This document shows positions 1-5,647 of a stretch of 21,969 nucleotides of DNA, in pieces. This stretch comes from CAZBWE01 sp964440735. GTDB lineage: Bacteria; Planctomycetota; Phycisphaerae; Sedimentisphaerales; Anaerobacaceae. The stretch spans positions 1 to 21,969 of the forward strand of contig CAYTTK010000027.1 in assembly GCA_964440735.1 (NCBI GenBank), read 5' to 3'. Made by a program: the position numbers and the translations under genes. Position 1 is the first letter of the stretch. Every line of letters starts with the position of its first letter. The notes under the pieces are model-generated. The model ran no database searches. It was not told the DNA's origin and saw only the letters and a list, made by a program, of their open reading frames with translations.

Positions 1-256
1 ACAATTATTGTATAGAAAAATATGTTTCTGCTTCTTTATTTAACCTTCCCTTTCACTATCTCAGAAGCTGTATCGAAGAAGTCGGCTAAAGAATTCTGAA
101 TATATTTGTTAATTATTGCAGGTTTTTTTCTGCTCGGTTTGGCAGCGGAGGCAGCGGGAAAAAAGCTAATAGTTTGCAAAAATGGCTATCAGCCTTACAA
201 AAACACATGGTTTATACGTATTTTTACTCAAAATGCGGTTTTTGTCGGGATTTTTC

Positions 257-285
257 TTGACTTTTTCGGATAAATTGCATAGTAT
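257..285 (+). promoter_or_regulatory. sigma-70 promoter of the PEP-CTERM operon
   Basis: A -35 box TTGACT (257-262) and a -10 box TAGTAT (280-285) are separated by 17 bp, close to the sigma-70 consensus. The expected start near 292 gives a leader of about 130 nt before the first PEP-CTERM gene. The rest of 1-407 is AT-rich, and apart from a possible small leader reading frame I see nothing else in it. Confidence 0.55.
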
Positions 286-300
286 ATTACCTTGAAAAGG

Positions 301-411
301 ATGGTGTTGAGAAGGAGCATTTCCAGCTACTTCACTAAACAAGGAGGTTTCAATACTAAATGCGTTGAAAGAATTGCGCATTTTTTGCGAAATAAGGTAG
401 AAATTTTTTGA
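301..411 (+). CDS. possible 36-aa leader reading frame
   Basis: An ATG at 301 sits directly after an AAAAGG tract and opens a 36-codon frame ending in TGA at 409-411. The predicted peptide begins MVLRRSISSYF, is rich in basic and aromatic residues, and has no family I recognise. It lies wholly within the inferred leader of the PEP-CTERM operon, and its stop codon touches the AAGGA ribosome-binding site of the next gene (start at 423), so translational coupling is conceivable. The ribosome-binding sequence is too close to the ATG to be ideal, and an open frame this short can occur by chance. Confidence 0.22.
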   Translation: MVLRRSISSYFTKQGGFNTKCVERIAHFLRNKVEIF

Positions 412-422
412 AGGATAGTGAA

Positions 423-1106
423 ATGAAAAGCAGGAGAAATTCAATTCTTTTAGCATCAGTCATAATCACCCTTTTAATGACGTCTGGTCTCAGGGCTAAC
501 TTGATTTATAACGGAGATTTTGAGCTCGGGAACACAGGCTTCTCAAGCGCTTACACCTACGCAGTCCCCGCTTATGACGCGCTTTGGCCCGAGGCGTATT
601 ATACTGTATATACAAACACGAATGCCTCAGGCTGGGTTCACCATCTTTGGACTGATTACGGCGACCATACGAGTGGGTCAGGACTGATGTTTATTGTCAA
701 CGGCGCCGAGAACGTAACTCCGGGCTCTGAGCCAACCGTATGGGCACAAGATGACATCGCTGTGGAACAGAACCTGACTTACGTTTTAACCTATTATTTA
801 AGGACTTGCTACCCAGCGGCTCCAGCCACATTGCGATGCACCATTAATGGGACTCAAGTCGGACCTGATGCAGTTGCACCCGACACGCCTGAAGATGGTT
901 GGCTTGAAGTATCTTACGAATGGGACTCTGAAAGCAATACGGAGGCGGATATACGTCTGATAGACCTTAATTATGAGCACACCGGGAACGATTTTACAAT
1001 TGATGATATCTCCTTAGTTCCTGAGCCGGGGACGCTTTTGCTGCTTGGCTCAGGTGGCTTATTCCTTCGACGCCGCTCAGGACAGGTTTTGAGAAAAAGA
1101 AAATAA
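423..1106 (+). CDS. PEP-CTERM sorting-domain exported protein
   Basis: This is a 227-aa secreted protein predicted to be handled by an exosortase/PEP-CTERM system and displayed on, or released from, the cell surface. I chose the ATG at 423 because AAGGA lies 7 nt upstream; an in-frame TTG at 408 has no such support. Residues 1-25 form a signal peptide (basic start, hydrophobic core, Ala-rich end). The mature protein starts NLIYNGDFELG, typical of secreted beta-sandwich (carbohydrate-binding-like) domains, and is rich in Thr, Asn and aromatics. The sorting tail starts at V199 (VPEPG, then a Leu/Gly-rich segment and RRR). Unlike its neighbour it does not stop at the RRR but continues SGQVLRKRK. 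The ligand is unknown. Confidence 0.85.
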   Translation: MKSRRNSILLASVIITLLMTSGLRANLIYNGDFELGNTGFSSAYTYAVPAYDALWPEAYYTVYTNTNASGWVHHLWTDYGDHTSGSGLMFIVNGAENVTPGSEPTVWAQDDIAVEQNLTYVLTYYLRTCYPAAPATLRCTINGTQVGPDAVAPDTPEDGWLEVSYEWDSESNTEADIRLIDLNYEHTGNDFTIDDISLVPEPGTLLLLGSGGLFLRRRSGQVLRKRK

Positions 1107-1128
1107 TAGCTTTTTCGGAGGAGGTTAA

Positions 1129-1659
1129 ATGAAAAAGTTAATAACAATTATGATCGCAGCCGTGATTCTGACGGCGGCTACAAATGTGATTGCTGTACCT
1201 ACCATGACTGGAGGACCTTACACTGGCAATAGTTGGAGCTACCCCGCCAGCGCAAGCGGCATTGGTCTATACGATCTTGTCGCCGTGAGGATTGCCTCGG
1301 GGTCCGATGTATTCGAAAGTCCGGCAATTTCAAATATTAGCAATCCCAACTGGGGTTTAGTTTTAGATGGACCGACATTAGCTTCGTGGTCTGGGCCTTC
1401 CGTTTCCTCGCTAAGCTGGACAACAAATTTTGACGGTGACCTTCCAATGTCCGATCCGCTTGTATTGGACTGGGCATTCTTTAACAATGGGCAGCTCACA
1501 GCTTGGACACACTGGAACATGAATGTCAACGGAGGATTAGATAGCTGGACTCTCAAGCCTCCAGACGGCTGGCAACCAGAACTAGATGACGTTATTCCGG
1601 AACCGGCTACACTTTTACTGCTTGGTTTCGGTGGACTTTTCCTGCGTCGTCGCAAATAA
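1129..1659 (+). CDS. PEP-CTERM sorting-domain exported protein
   Basis: This 176-aa exported protein starts 22 bp after the previous gene and is probably co-transcribed with it. A GGAGG sequence precedes the ATG at proper spacing. Residues 1-22 are a clear signal peptide (MKKLITIMIAAV onward). The middle is a Ser/Trp/Gly/Asn-rich domain that I cannot assign. The tail reads IPEPATLLLLGFGG from about 156 and ends in FLRRRK, the classical exosortase signal: PEP motif, short membrane segment, basic end. The two genes share almost the same tail but no obvious similarity in their bodies, as is usual for exosortase substrates. No exosortase gene is in the window. Confidence 0.85.
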   Translation: MKKLITIMIAAVILTAATNVIAVPTMTGGPYTGNSWSYPASASGIGLYDLVAVRIASGSDVFESPAISNISNPNWGLVLDGPTLASWSGPSVSSLSWTTNFDGDLPMSDPLVLDWAFFNNGQLTAWTHWNMNVNGGLDSWTLKPPDGWQPELDDVIPEPATLLLLGFGGLFLRRRK

Positions 1660-1686
1660 GACGCTGGTTTTATTTAGTTGCTAAAC

Positions 1687-1714
1687 AAGGCAGGTCCTTG
1701 ACTTGCCTTTTTTT
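1687..1714 (+). terminator. intrinsic terminator of the PEP-CTERM operon
   Basis: A 7-bp stem AGGCAGG/CTTGCCT with one G-T pair and a 7-nt loop is followed directly by a run of seven T. It lies 28 bp after the second PEP-CTERM stop codon, on the correct strand. Confidence 0.75.
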
Positions 1715-1813
1715 ATTGGATTTCACAACGGACCAAAACCAAGTCCTGTGTCGTAACCAAAAACTGCTCGATTACTTCGCTTAACAAGTCAAGCTTTTGA
1801 AGATTTTCTCGGT

Positions 1814-2317
1814 TTAGTGTCCGCATTTTTCGCTTACGGCCTTAAGCTTGTCTTTGTAATGCTTTTTAATAAGGTCGTTTTTGATTATTAGATTAGAGGG
1901 TAGATATCCTGTTTGGCTAAACGGTTTAATGGTTTCTTCCCAAGGAGTGTTTTGAGCGTGGGTTAAGATGGAAAGCTGGAAGCCCGTATATTTTTTGTAT
2001 TTACCCCAAATACTACCCAAAAATCTTTGTGTTTCTGAATCTTGTTCGAAAGCTTCATAAGACAGCATATCCACTTTAATCTCTTGGATTACAGGATTAT
2101 TATAGTAATGTTTTAAATTGTTATAAAGTGAATATATCACTGGGCCGTATTTCCAAGCTTCAACGAGTTCGTTAATTAAAGGCTTATCTGTGAGTGCTAA
2201 ATACCAGCCATGAGCAATGTAAGTCATTTTAATAACCTGCATAGGATTTAAGAGATTGTTTTCGTCAATTCCTTTTCTTATGAAAAAATTTGCAATATAC
2301 TTCGGATGATATGGCAT
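1814..2317 (-). CDS. Panacea-domain (SocA/GepA-like) protein
   Basis: This 167-aa protein resembles the Panacea family (DUF4065, SocA/GepA-like), small helical proteins that often serve as antitoxins or as phage/plasmid-associated regulators. The diagnostic pattern is present: an early YIANFFIRKG helix, LNPMQVIKMTYIAHGWYLAL, then an EAWKYGPVIYSLYNNLKHY block and a late NTPWEE motif. I set the start at the ATG at 2317 because GGAGGT lies 7 nt before it; the longer in-frame start at 2347 would put that site inside the gene. Neighbours give no toxin: downstream is the PEP-CTERM terminator and upstream is about 540 bp without a gene. The role is therefore unassigned; an orphan antitoxin is one possibility. 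Confidence 0.8.
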   Translation of the reverse strand: MPYHPKYIANFFIRKGIDENNLLNPMQVIKMTYIAHGWYLALTDKPLINELVEAWKYGPVIYSLYNNLKHYYNNPVIQEIKVDMLSYEAFEQDSETQRFLGSIWGKYKKYTGFQLSILTHAQNTPWEETIKPFSQTGYLPSNLIIKNDLIKKHYKDKLKAVSEKCGH

Positions 2318-2352
2318 GTTTAGCACCTCCTTTATTACTCTGTTCAAAGTTG

Positions 2353-2358
2353 ATTATA
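2353..2358 (-). promoter_or_regulatory. extended -10 promoter for the Panacea gene
   Basis: On the minus strand the sequence reads TGGTATAAT, an exact TATAAT preceded by the TGn extension, about 36 nt before the chosen ATG. No good -35 box is seen at 16-18 bp, which suits an extended -10 promoter. Confidence 0.5.
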
Positions 2359-2900
2359 CCAATTTGTTATCCACTGCAGGTAAAGTAAAATTTTCGGGAA
2401 AATTTCAAAATTCAGACAGGCCTACATTGTTCGGTTTTTGCCTTGCAATTTCTGTTTACTTGTCAAAAAAATTTTAGCCCTGCCACCAGGTAGAATATTC
2501 CGATAATAATAAAACAAGACTTATGAAAATGCGGGAGTGGAAGATAAATTATACTGTTCAACTTGCCTATTTTACACAACGATTATTTTGGTGCCTTTAT
2601 TTTTCACTTACGAATTTAAGTTTTGGGCAATTTGGGTAAATTTTAACGACATCAAAATTTTTTAAAAATTTACAAAAATTTTCGTGTGATATACTTTTTA
2701 AACACGCTTTTTCAATTTAGGACTACCACACCTCTCGTGGATACAATCAATATATAGTGAGTAATATCGTAGGATAAATCCATTTGGATTCTTTTGCAAC
2801 AAATTGAAATCCTTTAGTTCAAACGATGTTTAGCCCTCAGTTTCACTGGGGGGTAGGAATTGAAAATTATAAAAGCCACAGACAGCGGACGAAATTGCAG
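2359..2900. other. AT-rich gene-free interval
   Basis: I find no convincing gene here. Visible structures are A/T tracts at 2648-2682, an AATCC/GGATT hairpin at 2777-2790 followed by a short T run, and a 7-bp stem CCCTCAG/CTGGGGG (2834-2852). A weak plus-strand promoter (TTTACA, 15 bp, TATACT) may lie near 2668-2694, so a small RNA is possible, but nothing matches an RNA family I know. Confidence 0.4.
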
Positions 2901-2929
2901 CTTGCACTTGAAAACCGTTCAGTTACAAT
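2901..2929 (+). repeat. 29-bp promoter-like repeat, copy 1 (orphan)
   Basis: This 29-bp sequence recurs at 4071-4099 with one mismatch (G2910 versus A4080). It contains TTGCAC (2902-2907), a 16-bp spacer and TACAAT (2924-2929), which is a good sigma-70 promoter on the plus strand. No plus-strand gene follows; a transcript would run antisense into the DUF3192-like gene at 2957-3316. Confidence 0.7.
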
Positions 2930-2956
2930 GGCAAAGGTGTGGACAATTGAGCAGTC

Positions 2957-3316
2957 TTATTTTGTTCCTATCTTGCGTTCATACTTCAAGCGGTCATAGA
3001 ACCTACTGCCCCATCCGATTAGCTTTCCTCCTTGAAAAGCTAACGGGGTGAAGTCTGAGTCCCGCACCCTTCCATCATCAATTGTCAGGTCCTCGGTCAA
3101 ATAAAACCAAAATTCAATAGTTCTGTCATCGAGCAAATGCGCTTTTGTCTTTTTCGGCTTACCCATAGTTGCAAGGACCTCGTCTTCTGTCATGCCAATA
3201 TCCAAACTAAGGAGCAACTCTCTGTTTTTTTGGGCTTCTGCTCGTGTTTTTACAACAGAACCTTCGCATCCAACGAAGAATATTACGGCTAATAGGGGCA
3301 CTGCTATCTTAACCAT
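2957..3316 (-). CDS. DUF3192/SmpA-like small lipoprotein
   Basis: This is a 119-aa predicted lipoprotein. Residues 1-16 are a hydrophobic signal ending in FFVG before Cys17, a plausible lipobox. The body carries the SmpA/OmlA-type pattern: LDIGMTEDEVLATMGKPKK (helix then turn), an aromatic strand IEFWFYLT, and a final TPLAFQGGKLIGWG strand that matches DUF3192 proteins. The start at 3316 is supported by AAGGAG 6 nt upstream. Family members are small envelope lipoproteins, mostly of unknown role; those of the SmpA/BamE type bind the outer-membrane assembly machine. It is transcribed alone, convergent to the orphan promoter copy at 2901-2929. The DUF3192 assignment is by pattern and fairly firm; the function is not. 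Confidence 0.78.
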   Translation of the reverse strand: MVKIAVPLLAVIFFVGCEGSVVKTRAEAQKNRELLLSLDIGMTEDEVLATMGKPKKTKAHLLDDRTIEFWFYLTEDLTIDDGRVRDSDFTPLAFQGGKLIGWGSRFYDRLKYERKIGTK

Positions 3317-3356
3317 AATGAGCTCCTTGCTTTCCTGATACAGATTCTATTGCACC

Positions 3357-3384
3357 ATTTTAACAATCATCTTGCGGTCTTCAA
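3357..3384 (-). promoter_or_regulatory. candidate promoter of the DUF3192-like gene
   Basis: On the minus strand TTGAAG and TAAAAT are spaced 16 bp apart, and the expected start lies about 35 nt before the ATG at 3316. Confidence 0.4.
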
Positions 3385-3507
3385 CTGAAAGATTCGGCCG
3401 GCACCAGATAATTATTTATTATTTTCTATTTTTGTGGAAAGTGTAAGATAGCAAATTCCTTATGAAACGAAATAAAATCTAAAATCAGAATTCAACTAAA
3501 ATAAACT

Positions 3508-3542
3508 CCTGCGGCCAGAGGACCACTGCCGCGAGCTGCAGG
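3508..3542. repeat. GC-rich inverted repeat in AT-rich DNA
   Basis: The block can fold two ways: GCGGC (3511-3515) with GCCGC (3528-3532), or CCTGC (3508-3512) with GCAGG (3538-3542). It stands out from its AT-rich surroundings within the gene-free stretch 3385-3688, where I otherwise see nothing. No T run follows on either strand, so it is a weak terminator candidate. Confidence 0.4.
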
Positions 3543-3688
3543 GCTCATAGACTAATTGCTGGACAAGTCGAACCAAATAAGAAATTATCATAAGAGTATC
3601 TAAGTCCGGAAATCATTTTGCGTTTTGCCGTTGAGCGGCTATAACCAGAAAAAATCTCCTTATTTGCCAGAATTCGCTTTGAGAACTC

Positions 3689-3717
3689 TTGATTTTTACA
3701 AACTAATCTGATACAGT
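3689..3717 (+). promoter_or_regulatory. candidate promoter of the zinc-ribbon miniprotein
   Basis: TTGATT (3689-3694) and TACAGT (3712-3717) are 17 bp apart. The predicted start lies about 95 nt before the ATG at 3819. Confidence 0.4.
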
Positions 3718-3818
3718 GTTTACAATTGGTGGAGCGGCTGAGAGTATCGGCGGAATCCAAAATCAGCAGTGTAGCTGAGAATGATTTTCATGGAAAATGT
3801 CGTAGGGGAGTTTATATT

Positions 3819-4037
3819 ATGAGCGATGAAAAGAAATGTTTAAAATGTGGCGGCACGAATCTTGTGTCCAGTGATCTCCAGTCCACGGGAAAGCTCTATG
3901 CTCGTCCCAAACATGCTAAATTATCAACAATTTTTACGACCGGAGTTCTTGTCAATGGCAATGTGTGTTTTGATTGTGGGCATGTAGAATTGCATGTAGA
4001 CGTGGATAAAATAAAGTCAGCCTTGAGAGAATCTTAA
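3819..4037 (+). CDS. 72-aa zinc-ribbon protein
   Basis: This small protein carries two CxxC pairs, Cys7/Cys10 (CLKC) and Cys50/Cys53 (CFDC), about 40 residues apart, forming a probable single zinc ribbon. The second knuckle CFDCGH followed by a hydrophobic strand is typical of these folds. The stretch between the knuckles is basic (KLYARPKHAK), so nucleic-acid or protein binding is possible, but I do not recognise a named family. I chose the ATG at 3819 because AGGGGAG lies 8 nt upstream; the same frame is open back to 3726 with no ribosome-binding site. It is followed by the second copy of the 29-bp promoter repeat. Confidence 0.7.
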   Translation: MSDEKKCLKCGGTNLVSSDLQSTGKLYARPKHAKLSTIFTTGVLVNGNVCFDCGHVELHVDVDKIKSALRES

Positions 4038-4070
4038 ATACAGGATTTTCGATTGACTATTTATTTGTGT

Positions 4071-4099
4071 CTTGCACTTAAAAACCGTTCAGTTACAAT
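4071..4099 (+). promoter_or_regulatory. promoter of the EF-Tu-domain-like gene (29-bp repeat, copy 2)
   Basis: TTGCAC (4072-4077), a 16-bp spacer and TACAAT (4094-4099) form a strong sigma-70 promoter, with the expected start near 4106, about 50 nt before the ATG at 4156. The whole 29 bp, including the spacer, is repeated at 2901-2929 with one change, and similarity seems to extend a few bases into the transcribed region. Confidence 0.7.
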
Positions 4100-4155
4100 A
4101 CCAGGTGGTGTAGATTATATTTAAAGGCGTGTAATTAAAACAAGGAGGTATAAAA

Positions 4156-4410
4156 ATGCCTGAGGAAATAATTGGAACGGTATCAGATTTCTTTGCCCAT
4201 CCTGTAGTAGCTGCTATTGAGTTAACAGCGTCCTTAAATTTGGGGGATAAAATCCACATTAAAGGTCATACCACGGACCTTGAACTGACTGTTGACTCAA
4301 TGCAGATTGATAATTTAGCAGTTAACGAAGCAAAAGCGGGAGACTCTGTCGGAGTGAAGGTCAGCGAGCGGGTAAGAAAGGATGACGAAGTTTATAAGGT
4401 TACCGACTGA
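4156..4410 (+). CDS. translation elongation factor-like protein (EF-Tu domain 2 fold)
   Basis: This 84-aa protein corresponds to a lone beta-barrel like domain 2 of EF-Tu. Supporting patterns are the start IGTVSDFFAHPVVAAIEL, the turn LNLGDKIHIKGHTTD, the strand TVDSMQID, and NEAKAGDSVGVKVSERVRKDDEVYKV near the end. Such stand-alone barrels occur in bacteria and archaea and are annotated as translation factor-like proteins; their role is not established and there is no GTPase domain. AAGGAGG lies 7 nt before the ATG, an excellent ribosome-binding site. It is a single-gene unit driven by the repeat-borne promoter at 4071-4099. Confidence 0.82.
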   Translation: MPEEIIGTVSDFFAHPVVAAIELTASLNLGDKIHIKGHTTDLELTVDSMQIDNLAVNEAKAGDSVGVKVSERVRKDDEVYKVTD

Positions 4411-4424
4411 GTTGTGACTTTATA

Positions 4425-4452
4425 GATACTGGATGCTTGATACTGAATGCGA
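4425..4452. repeat. heptad repeat tract, GATACTG type
   Basis: Two copies of a 14-bp unit beginning GATACTG follow each other (4425-4438, 4439-4452) with a few mismatches. The unit can be read as two 7-bp words. The tract lies directly after the EF-Tu-like gene. Confidence 0.6.
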
Positions 4453-4470
4453 AAATAAGGGAATCGGGAT

Positions 4471-4517
4471 ATCAGGGTAACAGGTAATGGTCATCAGGAT
4501 AACAGGAAATCAGGGGG
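4471..4517. repeat. short tandem repeat, ATCAGG/TAACAGG type
   Basis: The 14-bp word ATCAGGRTAACAGG occurs at 4471-4484 and 4493-4506, and its first half recurs at 4509-4517. The GG doublets are spaced roughly every 7-8 bp. Confidence 0.55.
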
Positions 4518-4614
4518 AAAAATTCATTATTTTATATTTACTATTGAGAAAGATTAGTTTAACTCAATATGCCCTGCTTTTACGCAAGCCGACCTAAAAT
4601 ATGAGGTTCTCGTC

Positions 4615-4656
4615 AGGGCGTAGGCCCTGCTCGTTAAGGCGAAGGCCTTGCCGTAG
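4615..4656. repeat. paired tetraloop hairpins built of 7-bp words
   Basis: Two small perfect hairpins, AGGGC/GCCCT (4615-4628) and AAGGC/GCCTT (4636-4649), have 5-bp stems and 4-nt loops and start exactly 21 bp apart. With 4425-4517 they make up most of what is visible in the 348-bp gene-free stretch 4411-4758. They lie upstream of the promoter of the next gene. Confidence 0.6.
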
Positions 4657-4688
4657 CCTGGGAGGTTAAAAAAATAGTAAAATTGTTG

Positions 4689-4717
4689 TTGCGGAATGAG
4701 AAATAAATAGAGATAAT
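4689..4717 (+). promoter_or_regulatory. candidate promoter of the zinc-ribbon/RNase HI cluster
   Basis: TTGCGG (4689-4694) and GATAAT (4712-4717) are spaced 17 bp apart, with the expected start about 35 nt before the ATG at 4759. Confidence 0.4.
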
Positions 4718-4758
4718 ATAGAGTCCAGAGCTTTTAAGGCAGCCATGAAGGAGTCTAA

Positions 4759-5496
4759 ATGGGACCTGTATTAGATGGGTTGATAAAACTTCAAAGTGTA
4801 GAAAATCGCCTGCGAGCAGCAAAAGCAAAACTTACAAGATGCAGAAGAAACGTAATAATCCAGGAAAATCAAGTCAGAAACCTCCAAAATGCCCTCGAAG
4901 CTAAAAAAGAAGAGATTCAGCTAACGAGGGTTCAGTCCGACCGGCTGGAACTGGAACTGAAAAGCAGAGATGAGCAGATAGCCAGGTTAAGGGCCTCTCT
5001 GAACACCGCAAAAACAAATAAAGAATATGCTGCGGTTCTCACCATGCTTAATACAACCAGAGCCGACAATACCAAAATCGAGACCCAGATTCTGGAATTG
5101 ATGAAAGTTTTGGATGCCGATGAGGCTGAGTGTAAAAACATCCAGCAGCAAATAGATGAGCAAAAACAACAGCTCGAGAAGATTCGAAAAGAATCCGAGC
5201 AGTTGGCAACCAAATACCAGGCCGAAATCGAAGAAATCCAGATTGAATGGAACGACAGCGCAAAGACCATCCCCAGAGAGCCGTTGGAGATATTCAAACG
5301 CGTCGCTGAAACATTCGACGGCCAGGCGGTAGCAGAGATTGAACAGCAGCAGGGCAAAACAGGGGCCTATACCTGCGGCGGGTGCTTTATGGGTATCACC
5401 GCTGAGTCGGTCAATTTGCTTATGACTAAGGACGAAATGATTCGCTGTCCTAACTGCACGAGAATTCTTGTTCTTGGAAATGAAGAGCATACCTGA
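4759..5496 (+). CDS. coiled-coil C4 zinc-ribbon protein (COG1579 type)
   Basis: This 245-aa cytoplasmic protein consists of a long antiparallel coiled coil (about residues 5-185, heptad-rich in Glu, Gln, Leu and Lys) followed by a C-terminal C4 zinc ribbon with Cys206, Cys209, Cys230 and Cys233 (CGGC...CPNC, ending RILVL). That order and length match the zf-RING_7/DUF164 family (COG1579), which includes CdsZ and FlgZ-like proteins and is thought to bind nucleic acid or act as a scaffold. AAGGAG precedes the ATG by 5 nt. It lies just upstream of an RNase HI gene, as COG1579 genes do in several phyla (for example Rv2229c-Rv2228c in Mycobacterium), supporting a shared role in nucleic-acid metabolism. 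Confidence 0.85.
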   Translation: MGPVLDGLIKLQSVENRLRAAKAKLTRCRRNVIIQENQVRNLQNALEAKKEEIQLTRVQSDRLELELKSRDEQIARLRASLNTAKTNKEYAAVLTMLNTTRADNTKIETQILELMKVLDADEAECKNIQQQIDEQKQQLEKIRKESEQLATKYQAEIEEIQIEWNDSAKTIPREPLEIFKRVAETFDGQAVAEIEQQQGKTGAYTCGGCFMGITAESVNLLMTKDEMIRCPNCTRILVLGNEEHT

Positions 5497-5567
5497 TATT
5501 CAAACATAAAACCGCCTTGAGTTTATGGCAGTGAATCCCTTGTGGCTTACTGCACAGGACGCCCCCG

Positions 5568-5587
5568 TTCCTGTCTACCGACAGGAA
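5568..5587. repeat. perfect 8-bp-stem hairpin
   Basis: TTCCTGTC (5568-5575) and GACAGGAA (5580-5587) are perfect complements with a TACC loop. It lies just before the RNase HI-PurN start. No T run follows, so it is more like a dispersed repeat than a terminator. Confidence 0.6.
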
Positions 5588-5598
5588 GACGCGTGGTA

Positions 5599-5647
5599 TA
5601 CGAGAGACGAGCGATGATAGACGAGGGACAAGATACGAGATGCGAAG
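5599..5647. repeat. heptad repeat tract spanning the RNase HI start
   Basis: Seven consecutive 7-bp words related to GACGAGR (for example TACGAGA, GACGAGC, GACGAGG) run without interruption. The likely ATG of the RNase HI-PurN gene (5614) lies inside the tract, so the first dozen codons (IDEGQDTRCE) are repeat-derived. Confidence 0.75.

Noticed and set aside
166..456. A 96-aa minus-strand frame over the PEP-CTERM promoter.
   Set aside because: It covers the promoter, leader and start of the PEP-CTERM gene on the other strand and shows no domain.
2828..2864. A stretch beginning GTTTAG with a 7-bp central stem and ending GAATTGAAA looks like a CRISPR repeat.
   Set aside because: There is only one copy, no spacers and no cas gene in the window; a lone hairpin cannot support an array.
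2860..3051. A 63-aa plus-strand frame starting with TTG.
   Set aside because: No ribosome-binding site at a good distance, no recognisable domain, and it overlaps the end of the convincing lipoprotein gene on the other strand.
3511..3532. The GCGGC/GCCGC hairpin as an intrinsic terminator.
   Set aside because: No T run follows on either strand, and no supported gene ends next to it.
3545..3760. A 71-aa minus-strand frame between the lipoprotein and zinc-ribbon genes.
   Set aside because: No recognisable motif or ribosome-binding site, and it overlaps the promoter and 5' region of the zinc-ribbon gene.
5542..5613. A longer RNase HI start at GTG 5542, adding 24 residues.
   Set aside because: The added residues (AYCTGRPRSCLPTG) are encoded by a perfect hairpin repeat and low-complexity sequence and match no RNase HI N-terminus; ATG 5614 is closer to the domain start.
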